Program-made: the position numbers and the translations under genes
The notes under the pieces: generated by a model
The model's database searches: none
What the model saw: the letters and a program-made list of their open reading frames with translations, nothing else
Told to the model about the DNA's origin: nothing
Part shown: piece by piece, positions 19,696 through 28,179 of the stretch
Layout: each line of letters opens with the position of its first letter
How positions within the stretch are numbered: the stretch's first letter is position 1
DNA from: Lactobacillus crispatus
GTDB lineage: Bacteria > Bacillota > Bacilli > Lactobacillales > Lactobacillaceae
Assembly (NCBI RefSeq): GCF_018987235.1
Contig: NZ_CP072197.1
Coordinates: 496,001-560,000 of the forward strand
Direction: 5' to 3'
DNA: 64,000 bases

Positions 19696-21433
19696 GATTC
19701 CGGTTTTAAGAGCATTAAAAAATGATCGTTGGGTTCGCCCATATTTGGAAAAATATCGTAAAACGTTGATTTTGGCGATTGCACTGGGCATTTTAACTTT
19801 TGTCTGTGGTGGGGGCTTGATGTTCTGTGCTGGTTATTTGATCAGTCGCTCAGCAGCCAAACCTGAAAATATTTTGTTAATCTATGTGCCAATTGTCTTA
19901 ACTAGAGCATTTGGGATTACGCGGCCAGCTGTCCGTTATTTTGAGCGGCTGGTTAGTCACAATTGGGTGCTCAAAATGACCTCCAAATTTAGACAACAGC
20001 TTTATGACTCATTGGAGCGCGATGCGACTATTTTTAATAGTAAGTATCAGCTAGGAAATATTCTGGGACTTTTGTCTGATGATGTCAGCCATATTCAAAA
20101 CTTTTACCTAAGAACGATCTTTCCAATGTTTGTAGCTTGGGGCTTGTATGCAATTATCGTAATTGGCTTAGGCATCATTTCCCCACTGATGGGCATTTGG
20201 ATGTTGATCCTGTTTTTCCTAATTATTTTCGCTATTCCTATTTGGTCAGTTTTAATCAATGGTGCGCGGCAAAGCTATGAAAAAACGGTTCAAGACAAGC
20301 TCTACGTTGACTTGACTGATAATGTGATGGGAGTAGATGACTGGATTTTGTCTGGCCGCAGCAAAGAATACTTGGCCTTGCACGTCAATGATCAAGATAA
20401 ATTTTTGCAAATCAACGCGAAGATGAAAAAATTTGATCGCTGGCGCGACTTTGTTTTACAAATCTTCTGGGTGTTGGTAATTGTGAGCCTAGTAATTTGG
20501 GGTGCTGCCAGATTTGGCGGGCGTTCAACTTATTATACTAATTGGATTGCGGCATTTGCTTTGGCATTATTCCCGACTGTTGAGGCTTTTGCCAGTTTGC
20601 CGACTGCTGCTCAAGAGACGAATATCTACAAAGATTCGCTTAAGCGTTTGAATAATTTGCCAGCTCCTGATCGGACTAAGCATAAACCAATCAAATTAAC
20701 CGCACCGTTTAATTTAGTATTAACTGATGTGCATTATGCCTACCCTCAAACTAATAAAGAGGTTTTGCATGGGATCAACTTAAATATACATGATGGTGAA
20801 AAGATTGCTATTTTGGGTCGTAGTGGTGCGGGTAAAAGTACTTTAGCTGCCTTGCTCAGAGGTGATCGAGTACCTACTAAAGGCCGAGTAACTTTAAATG
20901 GAATTGATACTAGCAAGTTTGGTGATCAAATGTCCAACTATTTTAGTATCATCAATCAAACGCCGTACTTGTTCAATACCACGATTGCTAATAACTTGCG
21001 GTTAGGTAATGAAGATGCCACAGATGAACAATTATGGGATGTTTTACGCCGAGTCGGTTTGGCCGAAATGGTTCAGAAATTAACGGATGGTCTTGATACG
21101 AAGGTAGATGAGGCAGGATTACGCTTTTCAGGTGGTGAACGCCATCGTTTAGCCTTAGCGCGAATCTTACTGAAGAATACGCCAATTGTCTTACTTGATG
21201 AGCCAACAGTTGGCTTGGATCCAATTACGGAGCAAGCTGTAATTAATATGTTTATTAAGGAATTATCCGGTAAAACTTTAATTTGGATTACACACCACTT
21301 GCAAGGAATTGATCAGATGGATCAAGTAATTTTTATTGAAGATGGACAAATTAATATGCAGGGTACACCGGAAAAATTATGGCAGACAGAGCCGCGTTAT
21401 CGTGAATTGAAAAAGGCTGATTTAGGATTATAG
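19685..21433 (+). CDS. cydD: ABC transporter CydD, partner of CydC
   Basis: 582-residue half transporter with the same plan: TM domain about 1-310, Walker A LGRSGAGKST near 377, signature FSGGERHRLAL near 482, Walker B IVLLDEPT near 502. I start it at ATG 19685, 8 bp after GAGAGG; GTG at 19676 overlaps that site. It overlaps the preceding gene by 11 bp, so translation is probably coupled. Confidence 0.94.
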   Translation: MINKIPVLRALKNDRWVRPYLEKYRKTLILAIALGILTFVCGGGLMFCAGYLISRSAAKPENILLIYVPIVLTRAFGITRPAVRYFERLVSHNWVLKMTSKFRQQLYDSLERDATIFNSKYQLGNILGLLSDDVSHIQNFYLRTIFPMFVAWGLYAIIVIGLGIISPLMGIWMLILFFLIIFAIPIWSVLINGARQSYEKTVQDKLYVDLTDNVMGVDDWILSGRSKEYLALHVNDQDKFLQINAKMKKFDRWRDFVLQIFWVLVIVSLVIWGAARFGGRSTYYTNWIAAFALALFPTVEAFASLPTAAQETNIYKDSLKRLNNLPAPDRTKHKPIKLTAPFNLVLTDVHYAYPQTNKEVLHGINLNIHDGEKIAILGRSGAGKSTLAALLRGDRVPTKGRVTLNGIDTSKFGDQMSNYFSIINQTPYLFNTTIANNLRLGNEDATDEQLWDVLRRVGLAEMVQKLTDGLDTKVDEAGLRFSGGERHRLALARILLKNTPIVLLDEPTVGLDPITEQAVINMFIKELSGKTLIWITHHLQGIDQMDQVIFIEDGQINMQGTPEKLWQTEPRYRELKKADLGL

Positions 21434-21442
21434 AGGTTCATT

Positions 21443-22144
21443 ATGCTAACGAATAAAGTGCCAGAACAAGATGTGCATGACCTGTTTACTAGGGTCGCGC
21501 CTAAGTATGATTTGATGAATAATATTGTTAGTTTAGGGATTCAAAAGAGTTGGCGTAAGAAATTTTTACGGCAGTTAGATTTAAATAAAAATTCTATTTG
21601 CTTAGATTTGTGTTGTGGTAGCGCTGATTCAACTATTGATTTGGCTAAAAAAGCTAAATTAGTGACTGGTCTAGATTTTAACCAGGAGATGTTGAAGATT
21701 GCCCAAAAAAAGATTCGTCAAAAGCAGCTGCAGTCCAAGATAAAGTTGATTGCAGGGGATGCAATGAATTTACCTTTTGCAGCTAATAGTTTTGATTGTG
21801 TAACTATTTGTTTTGGTCTACGCAATGTTCCTAATGCGGCCAAAACAATACAAGAAAGCTATCGTGTACTTAAGCCAGGTGGGCAATTTGCTGTTTTAGA
21901 AATGTCTCAGCCCACTAATGCATTAGTTAAATTGGGCTGGCAAGCTTATTTTAAAATTTTTCCGTATTTTGCTAAGTTGACACACGGTAATATCAAGGAC
22001 TACCAGTATTTGTCAAAAACAAGTAAAGAATTTCTCTCGGCTGAGCAATTAAAAAAGCTACTTGAGCAAAATGGTTTTACTCGAGTAGCGGTTACTAAGT
22101 TAACTTACGGTGCAGGTGCGATTCATGTAGGACGCAAAGATTAA
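21443..22144 (+). CDS. menG: Demethylmenaquinone methyltransferase (UbiE/MenG family)
   Basis: 233-residue SAM-dependent methyltransferase. The N-terminus HDLFTRVAPKYDLMNNIVSLG and GLRNVPNAAKTIQESYRVLKPG are UbiE family signatures, and the SAM-binding motif is LDLCCGSADSTIDLA near 53-67. It converts demethylmenaquinone to menaquinone, the expected electron donor of the adjacent bd oxidase. It starts 10 bp after cydD with AGAGG. It is convergent with the polyprenyl synthase gene, and their stops overlap by 4 bp. Confidence 0.93.
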   Translation: MLTNKVPEQDVHDLFTRVAPKYDLMNNIVSLGIQKSWRKKFLRQLDLNKNSICLDLCCGSADSTIDLAKKAKLVTGLDFNQEMLKIAQKKIRQKQLQSKIKLIAGDAMNLPFAANSFDCVTICFGLRNVPNAAKTIQESYRVLKPGGQFAVLEMSQPTNALVKLGWQAYFKIFPYFAKLTHGNIKDYQYLSKTSKEFLSAEQLKKLLEQNGFTRVAVTKLTYGAGAIHVGRKD

Positions 22145-23130
22145 AGCGTTCGATTGACTAATTTACGCGTCATCTTTTTGAGCAAGACGGTCGCATTAGT
22201 TTGCGGCAGTTGGGCTAAGTTAGCTAATGCCCGATTAGTATATTGTTCAGCTAAGGCATGAGTTTCTTCAATGACTGAGCTGTTTAGCAAAATCTTTTGG
22301 ATTTGTTCGATATCGTTTTTGCTCATTTGTCGCTTTTTTTCAAGTAGCGGTACTAATTGCTCTCGTAATTCCTTTTTGCTAAGAGCTAGCAGAATAGGTA
22401 GAGAGTAGACGCCGGTAGTCAAATCTTCTAGCGTTGGCTTGTTCAGGTGCTTACCGCCAGTGTAATCAAGAATGTCGTCAACAATTTGAAAAGCAATGCC
22501 TAAGTTTTCACCAAAGGAGGCTAAAGCTTGAGTAGTTTGCTCATCTCCATTGCCAAAATGACTCCCTTCTTCGGCAGCTAAACGAAAAAGTGCAGCTGTC
22601 TTTCCTTTAACATTAGTTAAGTAGTCGTTGAAATCTTGGCTTAGGTTAAAACGTTCAGCCATTTGGCCTAATTCGCCAGCCAGTAAATGATGCATTGTGT
22701 GAGCATTTTTGATCATGTAATCTTGTTCGGAAATGGCGTTCAAAATTAGGTCAAAAAAGTGCGTAAAAAGCAAGTCGCCAGCGTAAACTGCGGTGTCTTT
22801 GCCAAAACGGGCTTGGATGCTAATTTTACCGCGGCGCTCGTCAGAATCGTCAATGATATCATCATGAATTAATGAGGCCATATGCAAAATTTCGATTGAT
22901 GAGGCAAGTTGAATAATTTGTTTTGATACAGTTTCTTTTTTGCTAGCAATTTGAGCTGACAAAATTAGTAAACTAGGCCGTAAATATTTACCACCGTTAC
23001 TAGCCATTTCAAGGAGTGCATCTTGCAAGTCTGAATATGGAGTGCGGATGGTTGCCTGAATTAATTGATTAACTTCTTCAAGCGGTTTACGAATAAGTGG
23101 ATATTTTTGCCAAGGTTGAGAGTTATTCAT
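22141..23130 (-). CDS. Polyprenyl diphosphate synthase (heptaprenyl/octaprenyl type, component II)
   Basis: 329 residues. The first Asp-rich motif is in HDDIIDDSDERRG and the second in VDDILDY; the lysine after GGKYLRPSL is also present. It makes the long isoprenoid tail used by the UbiA prenyltransferase encoded divergently 59 bp away. I start it at ATG 23130 (MNNSQPW) behind AAGGA; longer in-frame starts run back into the intergenic region. Whether it acts alone or with a HepS-like small subunit cannot be told. Confidence 0.92.
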   Translation of the reverse strand: MNNSQPWQKYPLIRKPLEEVNQLIQATIRTPYSDLQDALLEMASNGGKYLRPSLLILSAQIASKKETVSKQIIQLASSIEILHMASLIHDDIIDDSDERRGKISIQARFGKDTAVYAGDLLFTHFFDLILNAISEQDYMIKNAHTMHHLLAGELGQMAERFNLSQDFNDYLTNVKGKTAALFRLAAEEGSHFGNGDEQTTQALASFGENLGIAFQIVDDILDYTGGKHLNKPTLEDLTTGVYSLPILLALSKKELREQLVPLLEKKRQMSKNDIEQIQKILLNSSVIEETHALAEQYTNRALANLAQLPQTNATVLLKKMTRKLVNRTL

Positions 23131-23189
23131 GATAGATTTCCTTATAATAGAGTTAACAGAATAGTGATCCTTTGAAAGGATGTGGATCG

Positions 23190-24089
23190 ATGTCATTAAG
23201 TGTATTTTTAGAATTAATTGAGATTAAAGCAAAAACCGCTAGTGTCATTCCCTTTTTCTTAGGGATGTGCTACAGCGTGTATTATTATCACCAGGTTAAC
23301 TGGGGATTTGCCCTAGTCTTCTTCATTGCAATGCTACTATTTAACATGGTAGTAGATATGTTTGATAACTACTGTGATTATTATCACGCAGATAGCAAGA
23401 ATTACCAAGAGAAGACTAACATTATCGGGCGAGAAAATATTTCACCTAATTTAGTTCTGGGATTAATTATTTCCTTTAGTCTTATTGCAATTTTATTAGG
23501 TTTGTATCTAGTCGCTAAAGTAGGCTTGCCTGTATTGTGGATGGGCTTGTTCTGTTTTATGGTTGGTTATTTATATTCATTTGGTCCGCATCCTATTTCT
23601 AGCTTGCCACTAGGTGAATTGTTCTCTGGTTTCACAATGGGCTTCATGATTGTCCTGCTCAGTGTTTATATCAATAGTTTTCAAGCTTTTGATTGGAACT
23701 GGATCACAATCGGTCGTATCTTCTTATTAGCTTTAGCTGATGAATTATGGATTTCTAATTTAATGCTAGCTAATAACTTATGCGATGCCCAAGAGGACGA
23801 GGATAATCACCGCACCACAATTATTCACTTTATTGGTAAAAAAGGTGGCTTGATTGCTTTTAGTGTCAAAAATATTTTAGCATTTTTGGTAATCTTCCTC
23901 CTACCGTTCTTGGGAATTGCTCCTAAGACGGTTTGGTTAACAGTAATAATTGTACCGTTCGTTTATAAGCAGAACAAGATCTTAATTGGCAAGCAAGTTA
24001 AGACAGAGACATTTATCACAGGAGTAAAAACGTTGCTAGTTGGTTCACTGACTTACTTAATAACTTACTTTTTAGGAATTCTATTTTAG
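23190..24089 (+). CDS. UbiA-family prenyltransferase (MenA-like)
   Basis: 299 residues, about 8-9 membrane helices. The two Asp-rich Mg-diphosphate motifs are DMFDNYCDYYHAD and NNLCDAQEDED. It should attach a polyprenyl chain to a naphthoate-type ring, given the flanking polyprenyl synthase, menG-like gene and NADH dehydrogenase. ATG 23190 is 9 bp after AAAGGA. A paralog with the same motifs lies at 57331. The acceptor (DHNA or a scavenged quinone precursor) is inference, since no menBCDEF genes are present in this window. Confidence 0.9.
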   Translation: MSLSVFLELIEIKAKTASVIPFFLGMCYSVYYYHQVNWGFALVFFIAMLLFNMVVDMFDNYCDYYHADSKNYQEKTNIIGRENISPNLVLGLIISFSLIAILLGLYLVAKVGLPVLWMGLFCFMVGYLYSFGPHPISSLPLGELFSGFTMGFMIVLLSVYINSFQAFDWNWITIGRIFLLALADELWISNLMLANNLCDAQEDEDNHRTTIIHFIGKKGGLIAFSVKNILAFLVIFLLPFLGIAPKTVWLTVIIVPFVYKQNKILIGKQVKTETFITGVKTLLVGSLTYLITYFLGILF

Positions 24090-24103
24090 AGAGGTTGAAA
24101 ATT

Positions 24104-25324
24104 ATGAAAACAGTTGTAGTTTTAGGTGCTGGTTTTGCCGGCTTGAAAACAGTTGTCGCTTTGCAAAAGAAGTTGCGTGAACAAGTTAAGATTATCTTGG
24201 TTGACCGTAATCCATACCACTACGAAACAATTCGCTTATATGAAGTGGCTACTGGCGAAATTCCCTACACTGGGATGTCATATGAAATTAATGATGTAAT
24301 TAATCCGAAGATGACTACTGTGATTACGGATGAAGTTGAAAAAGTTAATATTGCTGATAAAACAGTTGAGTTAAAGGATCATGCTCCACTTAAATATGAC
24401 TATTGTGTTGTTGGCTTAGGCTTTACCTTGAGCAATATGGGCATTAAAGGTGTAACCGAAAATGCTTTGCCAATGAGCAATGTAAAACAAGCTGAAGCTA
24501 TTCGCGACCACCTTTATGCTGAAATGAAAGCTTATCGCCAAGACCATGATTCTAAACACCTGTCAGTAGTAATTTGTGGGGCAGGTTTTCAAGCAATTGA
24601 ATTAGGAAATGCCATTGCAAAGGTTCGCCCAGAACTAGCTCAAATGGCTGGCGCCCAACCAGATGAAATTACCATCAGAATGATTGATGGTTCGCCACGT
24701 CTTTTGCCAATGTTCCAAGGTAAATTGCTTGATTACGCTTTAAACACAATTAAGAAAAATAAAGTCGAAATTATTAAGCCAGCTTATGTTAATGAAGTAA
24801 CCTCTACCTCGGTTTTGTATAAAATGGCTAATGAAAAAGACAATGCTGAACTGCAAGAAATTAAGGCAGGTACTAGAATCTGGATGATGGGCTTTAGTGG
24901 CAGTCCAGTAATTGAGGCATCTGGATTTAAGAACCGTCGTGGTCGGGTCATGGTTGGTGATCATTTAACCGCGCCAGAAAGTGATGATATCTACGTCTTA
25001 GGCGATGTTTCAAGCGTCATGGTTCCTGGTAAGAAATGGCCATATCCTAACACTGGTCAATTGGCTCTTTCAATGGCTAACTACGCTGCAAAAGATATTA
25101 AAAGCAGAATTATGGGTCAAACTAGACCGGATAAATATGCTTACCATGACTTAGGTGTAGTAGTTAACTTGGGTAATTCAGAAGCCGCAGGATTGGCAAT
25201 GGGGCATGCTTTTAAAGGATACTTTGCAGCAACTCTTAAGAAGATTACCATTGATAAGTCGGTTCTTGAAACTGGTGGTATTAAAGAAACAATGGCGATT
25301 GGTCAATTTGACTTCTATCACTAA
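24104..25324 (+). CDS. ndh: Type II NADH:quinone oxidoreductase
   Basis: 406-residue FAD flavoprotein. The FAD-binding GAGFAG is near residues 8-13, the NADH-binding motif is around VVICGAGFQAIELG, and a C-terminal block around DIYVLGDVSS binds FAD. It transfers electrons from NADH to menaquinone without proton pumping. ATG 24104 is 9 bp after AGAGG and 14 bp after the prenyltransferase gene. With cydAB and the quinone genes it gives a complete NADH-to-O2 chain. Confidence 0.93.
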   Translation: MKTVVVLGAGFAGLKTVVALQKKLREQVKIILVDRNPYHYETIRLYEVATGEIPYTGMSYEINDVINPKMTTVITDEVEKVNIADKTVELKDHAPLKYDYCVVGLGFTLSNMGIKGVTENALPMSNVKQAEAIRDHLYAEMKAYRQDHDSKHLSVVICGAGFQAIELGNAIAKVRPELAQMAGAQPDEITIRMIDGSPRLLPMFQGKLLDYALNTIKKNKVEIIKPAYVNEVTSTSVLYKMANEKDNAELQEIKAGTRIWMMGFSGSPVIEASGFKNRRGRVMVGDHLTAPESDDIYVLGDVSSVMVPGKKWPYPNTGQLALSMANYAAKDIKSRIMGQTRPDKYAYHDLGVVVNLGNSEAAGLAMGHAFKGYFAATLKKITIDKSVLETGGIKETMAIGQFDFYH

Positions 25325-25371
25325 AATTGAAAATAAAAGAGAATAAAAAATCACTTCAGTTTGATTTGATA

Positions 25372-25495
25372 TGAACCCCCAAATTTGGGACATATTATTG
25401 AACTGCTTTATTTAAAACCATATTTCGATATTCTATCGGAGTATGGTTTTTTAGTACTGTTTTAATTCTATCATGATTGTAGTAATGAATGTATT
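25372..25495 (-). mobile_element. 3' remnant of an IS3-family element
   Basis: The minus strand encodes YIHYYNHDRIKTVLKNHTP followed by IEYRNMVLNKAVQ and a stop, the typical end of an IS3-family OrfB. The terminal repeat-like TGAACCCCCAAATTTGGGACA begins at 25372. Only about 125 bp remain; the rest of the transposase is gone and the sequence changes abruptly into an Rpn-nuclease fragment. Confidence 0.8.
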
Positions 25496-25506
25496 AGGAC
25501 TAAAGT

Positions 25507-26199
25507 GTGAAGTTGCGCCATTTTATGCCACACCAAGAAGATAAAGTTTCGATTCTTGATGTCCTGATTACGGATAGCAGAGGCAGGCGTTACAATGTGG
25601 AAATGCAGGTCGCGCATAAAGCAGACATGGATAAACGAGCCAGGCAATACCTGTTCAAGATGATGGAAGATGGCTTTTTACGACGAAAACAAGAATATGG
25701 CGAGCTGCACGCTGCATATGTAATTTTTATTCTGCCGTTTGATCCCAAAGGAAAAGGCTTGAAGCGATATACTTTTGTTTATACTGCTAAGGAAGACCCG
25801 TCAGTTGAATTAAATGACGATTCTGCGATAATATATTTAAACACAAAAGGAACAAAAGGCGAGATCAGACCTGAGCTTGATGACCTTTATCGCATGATTG
25901 AAGGCAAGCCAACTTCAAATGGAAAACTCGTCAGTCGAATCAAAAAGTCGATGAACAATTATCGTAGAACCGAAGAATGGAGGCAACACGTCATGAACAC
26001 AGAAGAAGTAGCAGAAGCAGCAAAGCAGCTTGGCATGGAGGAAGGCATGCATGAGGCAACTGTTGCAGCAATCCATAAAACGATTAACATGCTTAGAAGG
26101 ATGAAGCGCAGTCCCAAGCAAATCTTGCAAGAATTAGAACAAGATTATGGCAATGAATTTTCTGAAGAAGAACTAGCAGACTTTGTGAAAAACGCCTAG
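25507..26199 (+). pseudogene. Rpn-family (PD-(D/E)XK) recombination-promoting nuclease/putative transposase, 5'-truncated
   Basis: 230 codons match the middle and C-terminus of the family: ILDVLITDSRGRRYNVEMQ holds the catalytic D...ExQ, followed by the ARQYLFKMM and IYLNTKG blocks and a long charged helical tail. The family's N-terminal segment of about 60-70 residues is missing, and the frame is closed by a stop at 25501-25503, right at the IS remnant. GTG 25507 has no good ribosome-binding site. Most likely a dead fragment. Confidence 0.75.
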
Positions 26200-26212
26200 T
26201 CGATAAGATATA

Positions 26213-26240
26213 ATGATAGCTGTGAAGCTATCATTTTTTA
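26213..26240 (+). terminator. Terminator after the Rpn fragment
   Basis: Stem ATGATAGC/GCTATCAT with a TGTGA loop followed by TTTTTT. Confidence 0.88.
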
Positions 26241-26258
26241 GATAACGGGGGCTTGATC

Positions 26259-27182
26259 ATGAATAATCCTGAAGAATTACAACATTTTTTAGATGTTCTG
26301 CTAAAAGAGAGTAACTTTACTAGGGCAGCTAAAGAATTATATATTTCCCAGCCTTATTTAACGCAGCTAATTGGACGAATTGAGAAAAAATTAGGCACCA
26401 AGATCATCAACCGAGATGAAAGACCCTACACGTTAACTCCTGCAGGCTTAATTTACTACCAATATTTGGAGAATGTTTCATATAATAAACAGCAATTAGG
26501 GCGCAAGCTGGAGGCATATACTCATCCTGACCAACAGATAATTAAAATCGGCATTTTAGAGAGCTTAGGTACATATTTATTGCCAGAAATTTTGCCGCAA
26601 TTTTTGCAAGAAAACCCCAACGTCAAGATTCAGCTATTTGAAAATTTCCCCAGAGAAAATGAAAGAAGATTGCTTAATGGCGAGCTGGATTGTTATATTG
26701 GTCAGACGCCAGAAGCACTTGACTCGAGTTTAGATGTGGTTGCGGGTGGCGGGGAACGCTATTACGTAGTGATTTCGCCAGCCTCACCATATTACCAAGC
26801 AGGAAAGTTTATCTTAAATTCGGATGAACCTGATCTAAAAGAGGTACTGCAGGAGCCTTTAGTGTTGAGTTCACCTGGTTCAGCTATCCGGCATCAAGTT
26901 AATGGCTTATTTCAGAGATTAAGACTCGAAAAAAATATTGTGATGGAGTCTAATAGTATTATTACTGCAACTAACTTAGCAATTCACGGCGTGGGTATTA
27001 CCATTTCTTCGGCAAGTATTATCAGAAGAATGGAACAAACGCCAATTAACTTGTTGCCACTAGATCGAAAGTTAATGGATGTTGTCTTTTTCATTGCTAG
27101 CAAAAGCGGTGAAAAGTCGCCAGCATTAGAAAACCTAATTTCAATTTTTCAAAAGACGCGTTTACAAGCAAAAATAGGATAA
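26259..27182 (+). CDS. LysR-family transcriptional regulator
   Basis: 307 residues. The N-terminal winged HTH (about 1-60) has the recognition stretch FTRAAKELYISQPYLTQLI, followed by a type 2 periplasmic-binding-like effector domain at about 90-300. I start it at ATG 26259 behind ACGGGGG rather than at TTG 26253. No metabolic gene adjoins it in the same direction; the neighbour is a convergent PAP2 phosphatase, so the target is unknown. Confidence 0.9.
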   Translation: MNNPEELQHFLDVLLKESNFTRAAKELYISQPYLTQLIGRIEKKLGTKIINRDERPYTLTPAGLIYYQYLENVSYNKQQLGRKLEAYTHPDQQIIKIGILESLGTYLLPEILPQFLQENPNVKIQLFENFPRENERRLLNGELDCYIGQTPEALDSSLDVVAGGGERYYVVISPASPYYQAGKFILNSDEPDLKEVLQEPLVLSSPGSAIRHQVNGLFQRLRLEKNIVMESNSIITATNLAIHGVGITISSASIIRRMEQTPINLLPLDRKLMDVVFFIASKSGEKSPALENLISIFQKTRLQAKIG

Positions 27183-27186
27183 AGAA

Positions 27187-27210
27187 AAAGGCATCATGTG
27201 ATGCCTTTTA
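27187..27210. terminator. Bidirectional terminator between the LysR and PAP2 genes
   Basis: AAAAGGCATCA/TGATGCCTTTT, nearly symmetric with A and T tracts on both sides, between convergent genes. Confidence 0.82.
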
Positions 27211-27224
27211 AATTGCTTTGATTT

Positions 27225-27890
27225 CTATTGTTTTCGTTTCATGTCGATCATCTTCGGCTCAATGTAGAAGTGATAGAGGAAGGAATAACCAAGCAGTACA
27301 AAGGTAATTCCTTCAATCCAACCGCCGAATACATCAGATGGATAATGCACGTGGACGAAAATTCTGGTGTAGCCAATCATCAGTGGGAATAAAGCCCAGA
27401 TAATAATCAACAGCGTTTTCCAAAACTTGCTCTTGATTAGCAGAATAGTTAGGATAATCAAAACACCAAATAGCGCCGCGCTACCAACTGAGTGCCCCGA
27501 TGGAAAACTATAACCATCCGCATAAACTAAGTGCTTGACCGTTGGACGCTGCCGCATCACCGCGTGCTTGACAATCCAATTATAGCCATTAGCACAGATC
27601 ATGACACCAGCGGTAAACCAAGCGTATGCATATTGCTTAAAGACCAGTAAAACTATGAAAACAATGATTGTTTCAATTGTGATCACGCTTGTATTGCCGA
27701 GATTAGTAAAATCTTTAGCAAAAGCGACATTAGCTGGATTATTGTTGCAAACAATGCTGACCACAGCATTATCAAAATTGTGAATAAATTGTGAGCCGGA
27801 TGAAACCAGTGCGGCCCAGACAGCATAAATAACCACGAAGCAGATACCAGGTATTAGGGTGTCCTTAGGTGGTCGTTTCGTATTAATCAA
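27225..27890 (-). CDS. PAP2-family membrane phosphatase (undecaprenyl-PP or lipid phosphatase)
   Basis: 221 residues, six membrane helices. All three phosphatase motifs are intact: KHAVMRQRP, PSGHS and TRIFVHVHYPSD. Such enzymes dephosphorylate undecaprenyl diphosphate (BacA-independent recycling) or phosphatidylglycerol phosphate; the sequence does not decide. It is convergent with the LysR gene and divergent from the leuS leader. Confidence 0.9.
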   Translation of the reverse strand: MINTKRPPKDTLIPGICFVVIYAVWAALVSSGSQFIHNFDNAVVSIVCNNNPANVAFAKDFTNLGNTSVITIETIIVFIVLLVFKQYAYAWFTAGVMICANGYNWIVKHAVMRQRPTVKHLVYADGYSFPSGHSVGSAALFGVLIILTILLIKSKFWKTLLIIIWALFPLMIGYTRIFVHVHYPSDVFGGWIEGITFVLLGYSFLYHFYIEPKMIDMKRKQ

Positions 27891-27949
27891 AAAAGTACTC
27901 CCCTCTTGTATTTTTTAGCATTTGTGGTAAATTATAATCATTATCTATA

Positions 27950-28158
27950 AGAAAATAAAGGTCGAGAAGTAGTAACAAGAATATTTTTTCAGAGAGAGGC
28001 TGGCTGCTGTGAAGTCTTAAAATAGGATTGTGAACTCGTCTCGTGTTGAAGAAACCTAGCGTTGCCATCCGCGTTAAGGAGCAATTAAGTGTCACAAATT
28101 GTGAAACTTAGGTGGTACCGCGATGATTCGTCCTATGATTTTTTCATAGGGCGTTTTT
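27950..28158 (+). promoter_or_regulatory. T-box leader of leuS
   Basis: The canonical T-box TAGGTGGTACCGCG lies at about 28109-28122. It is followed by terminator stem CGTCCTATGA/TCATAGGGCG with a T tract (28129-28158). Upstream, TGAACTCG holds the specifier codon CTC (Leu) followed by a purine. TATAAT near 27933 is a possible promoter. Known mechanism: uncharged tRNA-Leu stabilises the antiterminator and turns on leuS. Confidence 0.92.
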
Positions 28159-28179
28159 TAATAGTAAAGGAGAAGTATT

